The translations under genes were made by a program, and so were the position numbers. From NCBI GenBank assembly GCA_963725145.1, contig CAVRXL010000010.1, forward strand, positions 62,001-126,000: a DNA stretch of 64,000 nucleotides, written 5' to 3'. The notes below the pieces were generated by a model. It was not told where the DNA came from and searched no databases. It worked only from the letters and a program-made list of their open reading frames with translations. Shown here piece by piece: positions 27,301 to 34,767 of the stretch (its first letter is position 1; every line of letters begins with the position of its first letter). This DNA comes from DATAEE01 sp963725145 (GTDB taxonomy: Bacteria; Acidobacteriota; Vicinamibacteria; Vicinamibacterales; 2-12-FULL-66-21).

Positions 27301-27528
27301 CGCAACACGCTCGAAGGCCCGGGCTTTTCGAGCGTCAACCTGGGCTTGATGCGGGAGTTCGGCAACGGCAGCTCCCCGCGGCTGCAGCTCCGGCTCGAGG
27401 CGTTCAACCTCTTCAACCGGGCCAACTTCAACCTGCCGGACAACTTCCTTCTCTCGCCGACCTTCGGACAGATCCTGTCGGCGGGAGCGCCGAGGAGGAT
27501 TCAGATCGGGGCGAAAATCCTTTACTAG
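24373..27528 (+). CDS. TonB-dependent receptor, Oar-like
   Basis: About 1051 residues. TTG 24361 is possible, but GTG 24373 has TGAGGA five to ten bases upstream. The signal peptide is an unusual LxL repeat. Residues 40-120 are a CarboxypepD_reg domain (SLRGIVTGPTGDPISGATL). The plug follows with ARLPLDGRNFLELTLLAPG and ASFGRNAGAQLNIITRSG, and then a long beta-barrel ends RIQIGAKILY, an aromatic C-terminal strand. Barrel phrases such as GGVRWDYNSPP and AYTLAKSTDDASG are typical of acidobacterial receptors of this class. It sits in the outer membrane and imports or binds large substrates, often glycans or peptides, using TonB. Confidence 0.92.
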   Translation: MRTRLVLLALLAPLAHLAPLAPLVTLLVPAAAAAQTHLASLRGIVTGPTGDPISGATLTLTRDETGDTRTVTSGPDGAFTIVPLAPGEHRLEIRAQGYAAFVRRLELTVNRAEWVAATLSVSAPPVTVDVTAEAPSIDRDSPAIGTVIDAGQIARLPLDGRNFLELTLLAPGIAPSAQGSATSVRGDFAFSASGGREDANSYLLDGVYNLDPKLNGVAVRPPVDGIREFEVLTSSYDASFGRNAGAQLNIITRSGANRLNGTGYLFLRNGAMDARNFFAPRDEEAPEYERYQFGGSAGGPIRANRLFFFADYEGTRLNEGITRVTTVPTAAERTGDFSRSAIQPTIPGTPFPFPGGRVPAAFQHPTGQAIANLYPAPNRDGSAGNFVSSPTQVDDGDQFDLRVDHVSGGATLTARFSFADRRLFEPFAGPQFSAVPGYGNDVPRRAQNLGVWYTLPFAAAFVNEARVAWTRVSTSVLQENQGRSINREVGLPDLSSDPRDWGLSFITLTGYSPLGHEYNNPQDSTTSLIQALDTVSWAPGRHLVRAGVDFRATSQDAFRDVQSRGNISFLSVPAYTGNALADLLLGLPLFTTGAQLDNPQRLRTHSLNFFVNDSIRVASNLTLTGGVRWDYNSPPVDEDDRATLYDPATGTLVPVGTAGFPRGGYDPDRNNFGPRVGAAWTPDADGRTAVRAGYGLYFDQSALATSEGLYFNQPYFDLSFYFPLPTFPLLISNPWPANYPIPTPDSALAIQRDFQTGKLHHFSAGVQRQLGRTRAIEATYVGTRGRQLIAPRDINQPAPSPQPLNLRPNPFFADITSIESRAESQYDSLQLTFSQRLDRGLAFVAAYTLAKSTDDASGFFPSAGDPNFPQDSNNLALERGRSNFDVRHRFAASFSYELPWALQLEGIVTLQSGRPFTVALPMELDNSNTGRTVLGFGANDRPNQTGNPEVSDPGPDRWFNPAAFSMPPFGTFGNVGRNTLEGPGFSSVNLGLMREFGNGSSPRLQLRLEAFNLFNRANFNLPDNFLLSPTFGQILSAGAPRRIQIGAKILY
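24385..24447 (+). repeat. 9-bp period repeat coding the receptor signal peptide
   Basis: Seven units of CTGGCSCYC type in frame with the gene read LVL, LAL, LAP, LAH, LAP, LAP, LVT and form the hydrophobic core of the signal peptide. The unit is three codons long, so copy-number change would not alter the frame. Confidence 0.75.
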
Positions 27529-27577
27529 GTTCCAAGGGTTCCATGGGTTCCATGGGTTCCAGAGGTTCAAGGTTCCC
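27528..27577 (+). repeat. GTTCCATGG 9-mer tract left of the four-helix gene
   Basis: Units GTTCCAAGG, GTTCCATGG, GTTCCATGG, GTTCCAGAG and GTTCAAG start directly after the receptor stop codon. A tract of the same family in inverse orientation lies at 28141-28190. Confidence 0.8.
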
Positions 27578-27719
27578 GGCACGCGGGTAGTTCGTTCACG
27601 TCGTTGGAAGCAAACGCCGCGGGCACTGTGCGACGCGGAGAGAATTGCCGCTGTTTAGCGGCATCAGTCTGGCGCGCCTTGGTGCCGCGCGATGGCATGC
27701 GTCGTGCTGCGGACCGATT

Positions 27720-28142
27720 GTGATCGCGCAGCATTTCACGGAGCTGATTGCCTGGCAGCTTGCGGATGAACTGCGGCGGGAAGTGATTGCGTTTACGTCG
27801 AAGCCGCCGTGCTCGAAGGAATTCAGGTTCCGCGATCAAATCCGAGCAGCGGCCGACTCCGTCTGCTTCAACACGGCCGAGGGATTTGGCCGGTTCCGAC
27901 CAAAAGAGTTCGAGCGGTTTCTCGGATTCGCGAAGGGATCTCTCGAGGAGGTTCAGGACGCGCTCGTGAGCGCGAAGCGGAAGGGGTATCTCAGCGACTC
28001 CGACTTTCAGCGAATCTGGCGTCTAACTAGACGCGCGATCCCTGCGAACGCAAGGCTGCAGACGTACCTCCGTACCAAGGGACGCTTCGGCCCTATCCCC
28101 AGCAAGAGGAAAGGAAAGCCGAATCGCGAACCAGAACCCTAG
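27720..28142 (+). CDS. Four-helix-bundle protein (23S-rRNA-intervening-sequence type)
   Basis: From GTG 27720 (VIAQHFTELIAWQLADELRR) the protein is 140 residues. The upstream frame to 27645 reads like non-coding sequence, so I prefer the later start, though no good ribosome site is visible. Family hallmarks are DELRREVIAFTS, FRFRDQIRAAADSVCFNTAEGFGRF, EFERFLGFAKGSLEEVQDAL and DFQRIWRLTRRA. These small helical proteins were first found inside 23S rRNA genes and occur widely as solitary genes. They form pentameric rings in solved members; function unknown. The gene is bracketed by two inverted GTTCC tracts. Confidence 0.82.
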   Translation: MIAQHFTELIAWQLADELRREVIAFTSKPPCSKEFRFRDQIRAAADSVCFNTAEGFGRFRPKEFERFLGFAKGSLEEVQDALVSAKRKGYLSDSDFQRIWRLTRRAIPANARLQTYLRTKGRFGPIPSKRKGKPNREPEP

Positions 28143-28190
28143 AACCTCGAACCCATGGAACCTATGGAACCGCGGAACCCGTGGAACCCG
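28141..28190 (-). repeat. GGTTCCACG 9-mer tract right of the four-helix gene
   Basis: Read on the minus strand, units CGGGTTCCA, CGGGTTCCG and CGGTTCCATAGG repeat about five times. It overlaps the 3' end of the PQQ-like gene at 28162, where it encodes the terminal GSTGSTGSAVP. Confidence 0.8.
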
Positions 28191-29559
28191 TGCTTCCGAT
28201 AGCGAAGAGGTGTTTGTCCCCGCGTATGTAAATCCGTCCGTTCGCGATAGCCGGCGACACCTGCACGGGCTCACCGATGGAGTTCTTCCCGAGCACCTCG
28301 TGTTTCGGGCCCGCCCGCACCACGAAGATGTCCCCCTCCTCGCTCGTCTGCAGAATCCTGTCGCCGACGGCGACCATCGACGCCATGAAGCGCGCCGGCT
28401 CGGGCGGCCGGCCGCCTTCGTAGAGCACCTTCCCGGTCCTGGCGTCCAGGCACGTGATCACGCCCTGGTCGTTCATGATGTACAGGTAGTCGCCGACGAG
28501 AATCGGCGACGACACGTACGCCGTTCCCTTGTTGTGCGTCCAGACGATGTTGGGCGTGCCGGTGAGGTCGCCGTTCGCTCCGAGGCGGACGGCGATCACT
28601 TTCTTCGCCGGAAATCCCGTCGAGAGAAACACCATCCCGTGACCGACGACCGGCGACGGGATCGCGTTGCTCTGCACGCCAGTGGTTCGCCAGAGCTCCT
28701 TTCCGGTCGCCGGATCGTAGGCAACGATCAGCTCGGAGCCGCTCGTGACGAGCTCGTCGCGGCCGTTCGCGCTGACGATCACGGGCGTCGCCCAGCTCAC
28801 CCCCACCTTGCGCGCGGTGCGCCAGACTTCGCGGCCGTCCCGCTTGTCGAGCGCGACGATGAAGGACTTCTCGCCGCTGTCTTCGTCGCAGAGCAGGATC
28901 AGCAGGTTGCCATGGAGGACCGGGGACGTTCCCGTGCCGAGGCCGAGAGTGGCGGGCCCCTCGAGCGTCTTCTTCCACACGAGCTTGCCGGAGAAGTCGT
29001 ACACGTACATCCCTGAGGGGCCGAACCACGTGAAGACCAGCGTGCCGTCGGTGACCGGCGTCGGTGCCGCGAAGCTGCTGCGCCGGTGTCGGTTGTCCCA
29101 GGGCGTCCCTTCCCAGGCCGTCTGCTCCCAGAGGACTTTCCCGCTCCTGGCGTCGAGCGCGAACACCTTGAGGGTATGCTGCTTGTCGGCGCCGACGCTG
29201 TCGGGGTGCAGGAACTCCTTGCCCTCGTCCAAGTGCTTGACCGCCGCGGCGCCCGGCACCGCCGCGCCTTCGACGGCGGTCGTCAGAAAGATGCGATCTC
29301 CCCAGACGATCGGCTCGGAGAGGCCGCGGCCGGGAATGGGGGCCTTCCACGCGATGTTCTTGTTCGCGTCGGAGGACCATTCGAGCGGCACGGCGGTCTC
29401 GGTCGAGACGCCGCGGCCGTTGGGCCCGCGGAATTGCGGCCAGTTTTCGGCGGAGACGGGCACCAGCGAACCGAGAGCGAGCGTGGATATTAGAGAGACT
29501 CGTAGTACGACCCTTAAGGGTCGTACCACGACGTGGGGTCCCACATGAGTTTTGCCCAT
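28162..29559 (-). CDS. PQQ-binding-like beta-propeller protein 1
   Basis: 465 residues. The mature protein begins near ENWPQFRGPNGRG, the usual N-terminal signature of the BamB-like quinoprotein-fold family in Acidobacteriota and Planctomycetes. It is followed by propeller blades with A.D..TGK.LW motifs (DARSGKVLWEQ, DKRDGREVWRT, DPATGKELWRT, DARTGKVLYEG). The first 25 residues (HVGPHVVVRPLRVVLR) come partly from the palindrome at 29505, so the real start may be a GTG inside it, just before the signal peptide SLISTLALGSLVPVSA. The C-terminal residues come from a GTTCC repeat tract. Periplasmic scaffold or sensor role inferred; no dehydrogenase active site is seen. Confidence 0.85.
   Translation of the reverse strand: MGKTHVGPHVVVRPLRVVLRVSLISTLALGSLVPVSAENWPQFRGPNGRGVSTETAVPLEWSSDANKNIAWKAPIPGRGLSEPIVWGDRIFLTTAVEGAAVPGAAAVKHLDEGKEFLHPDSVGADKQHTLKVFALDARSGKVLWEQTAWEGTPWDNRHRRSSFAAPTPVTDGTLVFTWFGPSGMYVYDFSGKLVWKKTLEGPATLGLGTGTSPVLHGNLLILLCDEDSGEKSFIVALDKRDGREVWRTARKVGVSWATPVIVSANGRDELVTSGSELIVAYDPATGKELWRTTGVQSNAIPSPVVGHGMVFLSTGFPAKKVIAVRLGANGDLTGTPNIVWTHNKGTAYVSSPILVGDYLYIMNDQGVITCLDARTGKVLYEGGRPPEPARFMASMVAVGDRILQTSEEGDIFVVRAGPKHEVLGKNSIGEPVQVSPAIANGRIYIRGDKHLFAIGSTGSTGSAVP
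29505..29526. repeat. 22-bp perfect palindrome with TTAA centre
   Basis: Arms GTACGACCC and GGGTCGTAC surround TTAA. It lies in the first codons of the PQQ-like gene at 28162-29559 and near the divergent start of the next one. Confidence 0.8.
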
Positions 29560-29636
29560 ACGAGACCGGACATTATCATGGTCTTTCGGCCACGGATTCC
29601 GCGGATTGCGCGGGCCTGAAGAATCTCAGGCAAGGG

Positions 29637-31889
29637 ATGAATGCAGTGACGAAACAGACCTCGACCATGCGCTCTCAGCTGATCTCGTCGGCGCTCGCGA
29701 TCTTCGCGTCTGCCGCGCTGCTCGCGGCGTCGGACTGGCCCGAATATCGCGGCCCGGCGCGCGACGGACGCTCGACAGAGACCGGCCTTCCGGAAAAATG
29801 GTCGCCGTCGGGCGACAACCTCGCCTGGCGCGCGCCGTTCGGCGGCCGCTCCGGTCCGATCGTCGTCGGCAACCGTGTGTACCTGCAGAACCTCGCCGGC
29901 GACGAGAAGACGACGCAGGAACGGCTGATGTGCCTCGACGCCGACACCGGCAAGCTGATCTGGGAGCGCAAGTTCAGCATCTATCTCAGCGACGTGCCGC
30001 AGCACCGCGCCGGCTGGGCCTCACCCGCCGCCGACCCGGAGACCGGGAACATCTACGTGTTCACGGTCGGGGCCGAGCTCATCGCCGTCTCACGTGAGGG
30101 GAAAGTGGTTTGGTCGCGGTCGCTCGTCGAGGACTTCGGCGCGATCACAACGCACGGCGGGCGCACCGTGTCGCCCATCATCGATGGCGCGAACGTGATC
30201 GTGAACACGCTCAACTTCGGATGGGGCGACCTGGCGCGCACCAGCAACCGGTACTTCGCGTTCGACAAGCGAACGGGTCAGGCGGTCTGGATCAGCACGC
30301 CGCAGAAGCGGCACTTCGACACGAACTACGCGATGCCCGTGACCGCGGATGTCAACGGCATGCGACTGCTCGTCGTCGGCGGCACCGACGGCGTCATCCA
30401 CGCGATGATGGCGGGCACCGGCGAGCCGGTGTGGCATTGGGACGTCAGCAAGCGCGCGATCAACAACAGCGTGGTGATGCGTGGCACGACGGCCTACGTC
30501 ACGCACAGCGAAGAAAACAATGACACGAGCGAGATGGGGATGGTCGCCGCTATCGACGGCGCGGCGAAGGGCGACGTCGGGGCGTCGCAGATCAAGTGGG
30601 TGACGCGCGGCTTCCTCGGCGGCTTCGCGTCGCCGGTGTACGACGACCAGCGGCTCTACCACATGGACAACGGCGCGGTGCTCGGCGCGTTCGACCTGCA
30701 GAGCGGCAAGAAGGTCTGGGATCGGAATCTCGGGACGATTCAGAAGGGGTCGCCGGTCCTCGCCGACGGCAAGATCTACGTCGGCACCGAGAACGGCAAG
30801 TTCTTCATCCTCCGACCCAAAGCTGACGGCGTGGACGTGCTGGACGAAGACTGGCTGGGCTCACAGCAGAGCCCGGAGCCGATCATCGCCTCACCCGCCG
30901 TCGCCGACGGCCGCGTCTACGTCGTGTCGATGAACGCGACGTACGCGATCGGCAAGCGAAAGCCGGCGCAGACTCGCGCTGCTGGATCTGGTACTGGAGG
31001 GGCCGGTCTTAAGACCGGCCCCTCCACCAACGGCGAACCCGCAAAACCCGGAGCGCCGGCAAAGATCCTGGTCTTTCCGAACGACGTCGTGCTCGCGCCC
31101 GGGACGCGGCAGCAATTCGCCGCGCGGCTCTTCGATGCCAACGGGACCTTCATCCGCGAAGAGATCGCCGACTGGTCGCTCGAGCAGCTCGGCGGGACGA
31201 TCGGCCCCGACGGCGTCTACCGCGCGACGACGGGCTCGGCACAGGCGGGAACGGTCAAGGCGACGATCGGCGAGCTGACGGGAACCGGGCGCGTCCGCGT
31301 CATCCCGCCGTTGCCCAACTCTTACGACTTCGAGGATGCCAAGGGAGAAGCGCCGCCGCGGCACTGGATTCACGCGAACACCCGCTACACGGTGCGCGAT
31401 CTCGGCGGCACGAAAGGGCTGTTCCGCCCGACCGACAGCTCCGTCGCGCGACGAGTGAAGACGTTCATCGGCCCGTCCGATCTGCACGACTACACGGTCG
31501 AAGCGGACTTCCGCGCCGTCGAGCGACGCCGTCAGATGGGCGACGTCGGCGTCATCGCTCAGCGGTATGCGCTCGTGCTGTTCGGCAACAGCCAGCACGC
31601 CGAACTGCATCCCTGGCAGGCGGCTGATGAGATGACGGTCCGTGCGCCGTTTGCGTGGAAGGCGGATACCTGGTACCGCCTGAAGCTCCAGGTCGAGAAC
31701 CGGCCGAACGGGTCGACGGTCGCGCGCGGCAAGGCCTGGCCAGCCTCGGAGCCGGAGCCCGCGGCCTGGCTCGTCGAGAAGGTGGATACGATTCCGCACC
31801 GCCAGGGGGCGCCGGGGATTCTACACCGACGCGGGCTCGGATATCTCGGTGGACAACATCAAGGTGTATCGCAAGCAGTAAATCTGTAG
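29637..31889 (+). CDS. PQQ-like propeller 2 with Ig-like and LamG-like tail, probable 3' frameshift
   Basis: 750 residues as read. ATG 29637 follows AAGGG; ATG 29667 is an alternative. The signal peptide (ISSALAIFASAALLAA) leads into SDWPEYRGPARDG and a seven- or eight-bladed propeller to about residue 440. Next is a linker containing GGAGLKTGPSTN, which is palindrome-derived. Then comes an Ig-like domain (ILVFPNDVVLAPGTRQQFAARLFD) and a concanavalin-like domain (YTVEADFRAVERR, TWYRLKLQVENR). The last residues change character after IPHRQGAPG. Removing one G from 31814-31817 gives FYTDAGSDISVDNIKVYRKQ with a stop at 31881, the expected end of such a domain. Likely a periplasmic or surface protein. 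Confidence 0.85.
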   Translation: MNAVTKQTSTMRSQLISSALAIFASAALLAASDWPEYRGPARDGRSTETGLPEKWSPSGDNLAWRAPFGGRSGPIVVGNRVYLQNLAGDEKTTQERLMCLDADTGKLIWERKFSIYLSDVPQHRAGWASPAADPETGNIYVFTVGAELIAVSREGKVVWSRSLVEDFGAITTHGGRTVSPIIDGANVIVNTLNFGWGDLARTSNRYFAFDKRTGQAVWISTPQKRHFDTNYAMPVTADVNGMRLLVVGGTDGVIHAMMAGTGEPVWHWDVSKRAINNSVVMRGTTAYVTHSEENNDTSEMGMVAAIDGAAKGDVGASQIKWVTRGFLGGFASPVYDDQRLYHMDNGAVLGAFDLQSGKKVWDRNLGTIQKGSPVLADGKIYVGTENGKFFILRPKADGVDVLDEDWLGSQQSPEPIIASPAVADGRVYVVSMNATYAIGKRKPAQTRAAGSGTGGAGLKTGPSTNGEPAKPGAPAKILVFPNDVVLAPGTRQQFAARLFDANGTFIREEIADWSLEQLGGTIGPDGVYRATTGSAQAGTVKATIGELTGTGRVRVIPPLPNSYDFEDAKGEAPPRHWIHANTRYTVRDLGGTKGLFRPTDSSVARRVKTFIGPSDLHDYTVEADFRAVERRRQMGDVGVIAQRYALVLFGNSQHAELHPWQAADEMTVRAPFAWKADTWYRLKLQVENRPNGSTVARGKAWPASEPEPAAWLVEKVDTIPHRQGAPGILHRRGLGYLGGQHQGVSQAVNL
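30996..31025. repeat. 30-bp perfect palindrome inside the propeller-2 gene
   Basis: GGAGGGGCCGGTC and its complement flank TTAA exactly. The arms match those of the pair at 13576-13643. It is in frame and adds an inter-domain linker without stopping translation. Confidence 0.85.
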
Positions 31890-31912
31890 GGACGTCCCAG
31901 CGAGGATCATCA

Positions 31913-33355
31913 ATGCGTATCGCTCTCCGTCTGGTCCTTCTCACCGTTCTCGTCGCTACCAGCCTCGGCGCCTCCGACCCCGGCACCGGCGACTGGCCCA
32001 TGTGGGGCGGCACGCCGGATCGGAACATGGTGTCGAAGATGACCGGGCTCCCGGTGTCGTGGGATGTCAAGGCCGGAACGAACGTGAAGTGGATGGCGGA
32101 GCTGGGGTCGCAGACCTACGGCAACCCGGTCGTGTCGAAGGGCGTCGTGCTCGTCGGCACCAACAACGAGAAGCTGCGAGATCCGAAGCAGGGCGGCGAT
32201 CGCGGCGTCCTGGTCGCGTTCCGCGAGTCGGACGGCGAGTTCCTCTGGCAGATCACGCACGAGAAGCTCTCGTCGGGCCGCGTCAACGACTGGCCGTATC
32301 AAGGGGTCTGCTCCTCGCCGCTCGTCGAGGATGGCATCGTCTACTACGTCTCGAACCGCGCCGAGGTCATCGCGGCGGATCTGCAGGGCTTCCGCGACAA
32401 CGGCGAGAACGACGGGCCGTTCAAGGACGAGAAGTTCACCGGCCAGCACGACGGCGACATCCTCTGGAAGTTCGACATGATGGAGGAGGTCGGATCCTTC
32501 CCGCACAACATGGCGAACTCCTCGCCGGTCGTGTTCGGCGACCTGATTTACGTCAGCACGTCGAACGGCCAGGACGAGAGCCACGTCAACGTGCCGTCGC
32601 CGAAGGCGCCGGCGATCGTCGCGATCAACAAGACGACCGGCAAGCTCGCGTGGGAGGACAACTCGGTCGGCGACCGCGTGCTGCACGGGCAGTGGTCGTC
32701 GCCGACCGTCGCCAGGATCGGCGACACGACGCAGGTCATGATCGGGCAGGGGGACGGCTGGATCCGGGGCTACGAGGCCACGAGCGGCAAGAAGCTCTGG
32801 GAATTCGATACGAACCCGAAGGACTCGGTGTGGCCGAAGACCCGCAACGAGCTGATCAGCACGCCGGTCGTGTTCGACGGTCTGGTGTACATCGCGAACG
32901 GGCAGGACCCCGAGCACGGTGAAGGCGTCGGGCACCTCTACGCGATCGATCCCACCAAGCGCGGCGACATCACGAAGACCGGGATGGTCTGGCACTACGA
33001 CAAGATCCGCCGCTCGATCTCGACCGCTGCGGTCGTCGACGGCATCGTGTACTTCCCAGACTTCAGCGGCTTCCTGCACGCGGTGGACGCAAAGACCGGC
33101 AAGGCGTACTGGACGCACGACATGTTCGCCGCGGTCTGGGGCTCGGCGCTCGTCGTGGATGGGAAGGTCTATCTCGGGGACGAGGACGGTGACATCACGA
33201 TCCTGCAGGCGGGCAAGACGCTGAAGGTCCTCGGCGAGATGAACATGGGCAGCTCGGTCTACGCGACCGCGGTCCCGGCGAACGGCGCGCTCCTCATCGC
33301 CAACCGCAACCAGCTCTTCTCTTTCGGGGTAAAAAAGACGAGTGCGCGGAGGTAG
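31913..33355 (+). CDS. PQQ-binding-like beta-propeller protein 3
   Basis: 480 residues from ATG 31913, which has GAGGA seven to eleven bases upstream and starts a signal peptide (LRLVLLTVLVATSLGAS). An open frame reaches back to 31655, but that part overlaps propeller 2. The mature N-terminus GDWPMWGGTPDRNMVSKMTGLP is a family signature. Blades follow with FRESDGEFLWQI, NKTTGKLAWED, EATSGKKLWEFD and DAKTGKAYWTHD. The insert with ENDGPFKDEKFTGQHDGD is characteristic of one branch. Second of four tandem same-strand propeller genes. Function unknown; a periplasmic binding or assembly role is inferred. Confidence 0.87.
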   Translation: MRIALRLVLLTVLVATSLGASDPGTGDWPMWGGTPDRNMVSKMTGLPVSWDVKAGTNVKWMAELGSQTYGNPVVSKGVVLVGTNNEKLRDPKQGGDRGVLVAFRESDGEFLWQITHEKLSSGRVNDWPYQGVCSSPLVEDGIVYYVSNRAEVIAADLQGFRDNGENDGPFKDEKFTGQHDGDILWKFDMMEEVGSFPHNMANSSPVVFGDLIYVSTSNGQDESHVNVPSPKAPAIVAINKTTGKLAWEDNSVGDRVLHGQWSSPTVARIGDTTQVMIGQGDGWIRGYEATSGKKLWEFDTNPKDSVWPKTRNELISTPVVFDGLVYIANGQDPEHGEGVGHLYAIDPTKRGDITKTGMVWHYDKIRRSISTAAVVDGIVYFPDFSGFLHAVDAKTGKAYWTHDMFAAVWGSALVVDGKVYLGDEDGDITILQAGKTLKVLGEMNMGSSVYATAVPANGALLIANRNQLFSFGVKKTSARR

Positions 33356-33358
33356 ATC

Positions 33359-33380
33359 GAGGACGCAGAGGGACGCAGAG
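33359..33380 (-). repeat. GACGCAGAG tract, inverted relative to the signal-peptide tract
   Basis: GAGGACGCAGAGGGACGCAG sits directly before the ATG of propeller 4. It is the complement of the CTCTGCGTC units at 33429-33464, so the two can form a stem around the start region. Confidence 0.7.
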
Positions 33381-34766
33381 ATGGCTGAGGTCGCAGTGAA
33401 GACCGTGGCACGAAGAGACCCCGCCTTTCTCTGCGTCCTCTGCATCCTCTGCGTTCTCAGCGTGATCGCGCACGCGCAGTCAACCCCGAACTGGCCGCAA
33501 TTCCGGGGACCGCACGCCGCAGGCGCGGCCGCCACCTCCGTCCCGACCGCGTGGGATCTCAAGTCAGGCCGCAACATCGTCTGGAAAACCCCCATTCCCG
33601 GCTTGTCACACTCGAGCCCCATCGTCTGGGGCGATAGCGTTTTCGTCCTGACCACCGTTCCGGCGGCGGCGCGCGAGCTGACGCTCAAGCTCGGCGACGC
33701 CGGCATCGATCCCGCCGACGACATGGTGCCGCACCTGTGGAAGCTCTATTCAATCGAGCGGCGGACCGGACGGGTGCGGTGGGAACGGACCGTGCACGAA
33801 GGGATGCCGCGGATGAAGCGGCACGTGAAAGCGAGCCACGCCTCGTCCACGCCCGCGACCGACGGCACGCACGTCGCCGTGCTGGCCGGATCGCAAGGCC
33901 TGTTCTGCTACGACGTCAACGGCAAACTGCTCTGGACGCGCGACCTGGGCGTGATGGACGTCGGGCTCGTAGACGATCCGTCGTACCAGTGGGGCCCGGC
34001 CAGCTCGCCCATCATCTATAAGAGCCTCGTCATCGTCCAGAACGACCGGCAGCGCGACTCGTCGCTCGCGGCGTTCGACGTGCGAACGGGCGCTCCGGTG
34101 TGGCAGGTCACGCGCGACGAGCTGCCCTCCTGGGCGACGCCGCTGGTGCTTCAGGCGGGCAGCCGCACGGAGCTCGTGACCAACTCGGGCAAGTACATCC
34201 GCGGCTACGATCCGGATACCGGACGCGAGCTGTGGCGCATGTCGGACCAGGCGACACAGGTCAAAGTGCCGTCGCCGGTCTCGGCGGGAGATCTGGTCAT
34301 CGTTTCGGGCGGATATCCGCCGGCCGGGAGGCCGATCTACGCCGTCCGGCCGGGCGCCACCGGCGAGATCTCGCCGAGCCAGCTTGCCTGGCGCACCGAC
34401 CGGGGCTCCTCGTACACCTCGACACCGATCGTCCACAATCGGATTCTCTATTCCGTGACCGACAACGGGATCCTGAGCGCGTACCAGGTGTCGAACGGCG
34501 AGCGGCTGTATCAGACGCGCGTCTCGCCGGCCGCGTCAGGCTTCAGCGCCTCGCCCGTCGCCGCCGGGAACGCGCTGTATTTCACGAGCGAAGACGGAGA
34601 CGTGTTCGTCGTGCAGGCGGGCCCCGAGTTCAAGCTGCTCGCGACGAACACGATGGGTGAGGTCTGCATGGCGACGCCGGCCGTCGTCGATGGGATGCTC
34701 ATCGTGAGGACGAGGACGCAGCTCGTGGCGATCGGCGAGCGCTCTCAGTCGAGCGCGCGGAACTAG
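33381..34766 (+). CDS. PQQ-binding-like beta-propeller protein 4
   Basis: 461 residues from ATG 33381; GTG 33342 would extend it into the previous gene. The signal peptide reads FLCVLCILCVLSVIAHAQ and is made of a 9-bp DNA repeat. Mature NWPQFRGPHAAGAA is followed by propeller blades (IERRTGRVRWERT, DVRTGAPVWQVT, DPDTGRELWRMS). Four cysteines in the signal core are odd for an exported protein but would be removed on cleavage. It begins 25 bases after propeller 3 and is followed one base later by propeller 5, so the set is probably an operon. Confidence 0.87.
   Translation: MAEVAVKTVARRDPAFLCVLCILCVLSVIAHAQSTPNWPQFRGPHAAGAAATSVPTAWDLKSGRNIVWKTPIPGLSHSSPIVWGDSVFVLTTVPAAARELTLKLGDAGIDPADDMVPHLWKLYSIERRTGRVRWERTVHEGMPRMKRHVKASHASSTPATDGTHVAVLAGSQGLFCYDVNGKLLWTRDLGVMDVGLVDDPSYQWGPASSPIIYKSLVIVQNDRQRDSSLAAFDVRTGAPVWQVTRDELPSWATPLVLQAGSRTELVTNSGKYIRGYDPDTGRELWRMSDQATQVKVPSPVSAGDLVIVSGGYPPAGRPIYAVRPGATGEISPSQLAWRTDRGSSYTSTPIVHNRILYSVTDNGILSAYQVSNGERLYQTRVSPAASGFSASPVAAGNALYFTSEDGDVFVVQAGPEFKLLATNTMGEVCMATPAVVDGMLIVRTRTQLVAIGERSQSSARN
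33429..33464 (+). repeat. 9-bp CTCTGCGTC repeat coding a signal peptide
   Basis: CTCTGCGTC, CTCTGCATC, CTCTGCGTT, CTCAGCGTG code LCV, LCI, LCV, LSV in the signal peptide of propeller 4. The matching repeat occurs at 34792-34830 in propeller 5. Confidence 0.85.
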
Positions 34767-34767
34767 G

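Noticed and set aside
24532..27582. 1016-residue open frame antisense to the TonB receptor
   Set aside because: Composition (R, E, V rich, no structure) is that of a shadow frame; the receptor is clear on the other strand.
31655..31912. N-terminal extension of propeller 3
   Set aside because: Overlaps the tail of propeller 2 in another frame; ATG 31913 has a ribosome site and signal peptide.
31910..33724. 604-residue minus-strand frame over propellers 3 and 4
   Set aside because: Shadow of two clear propeller genes; D/R/V-rich with no motif.
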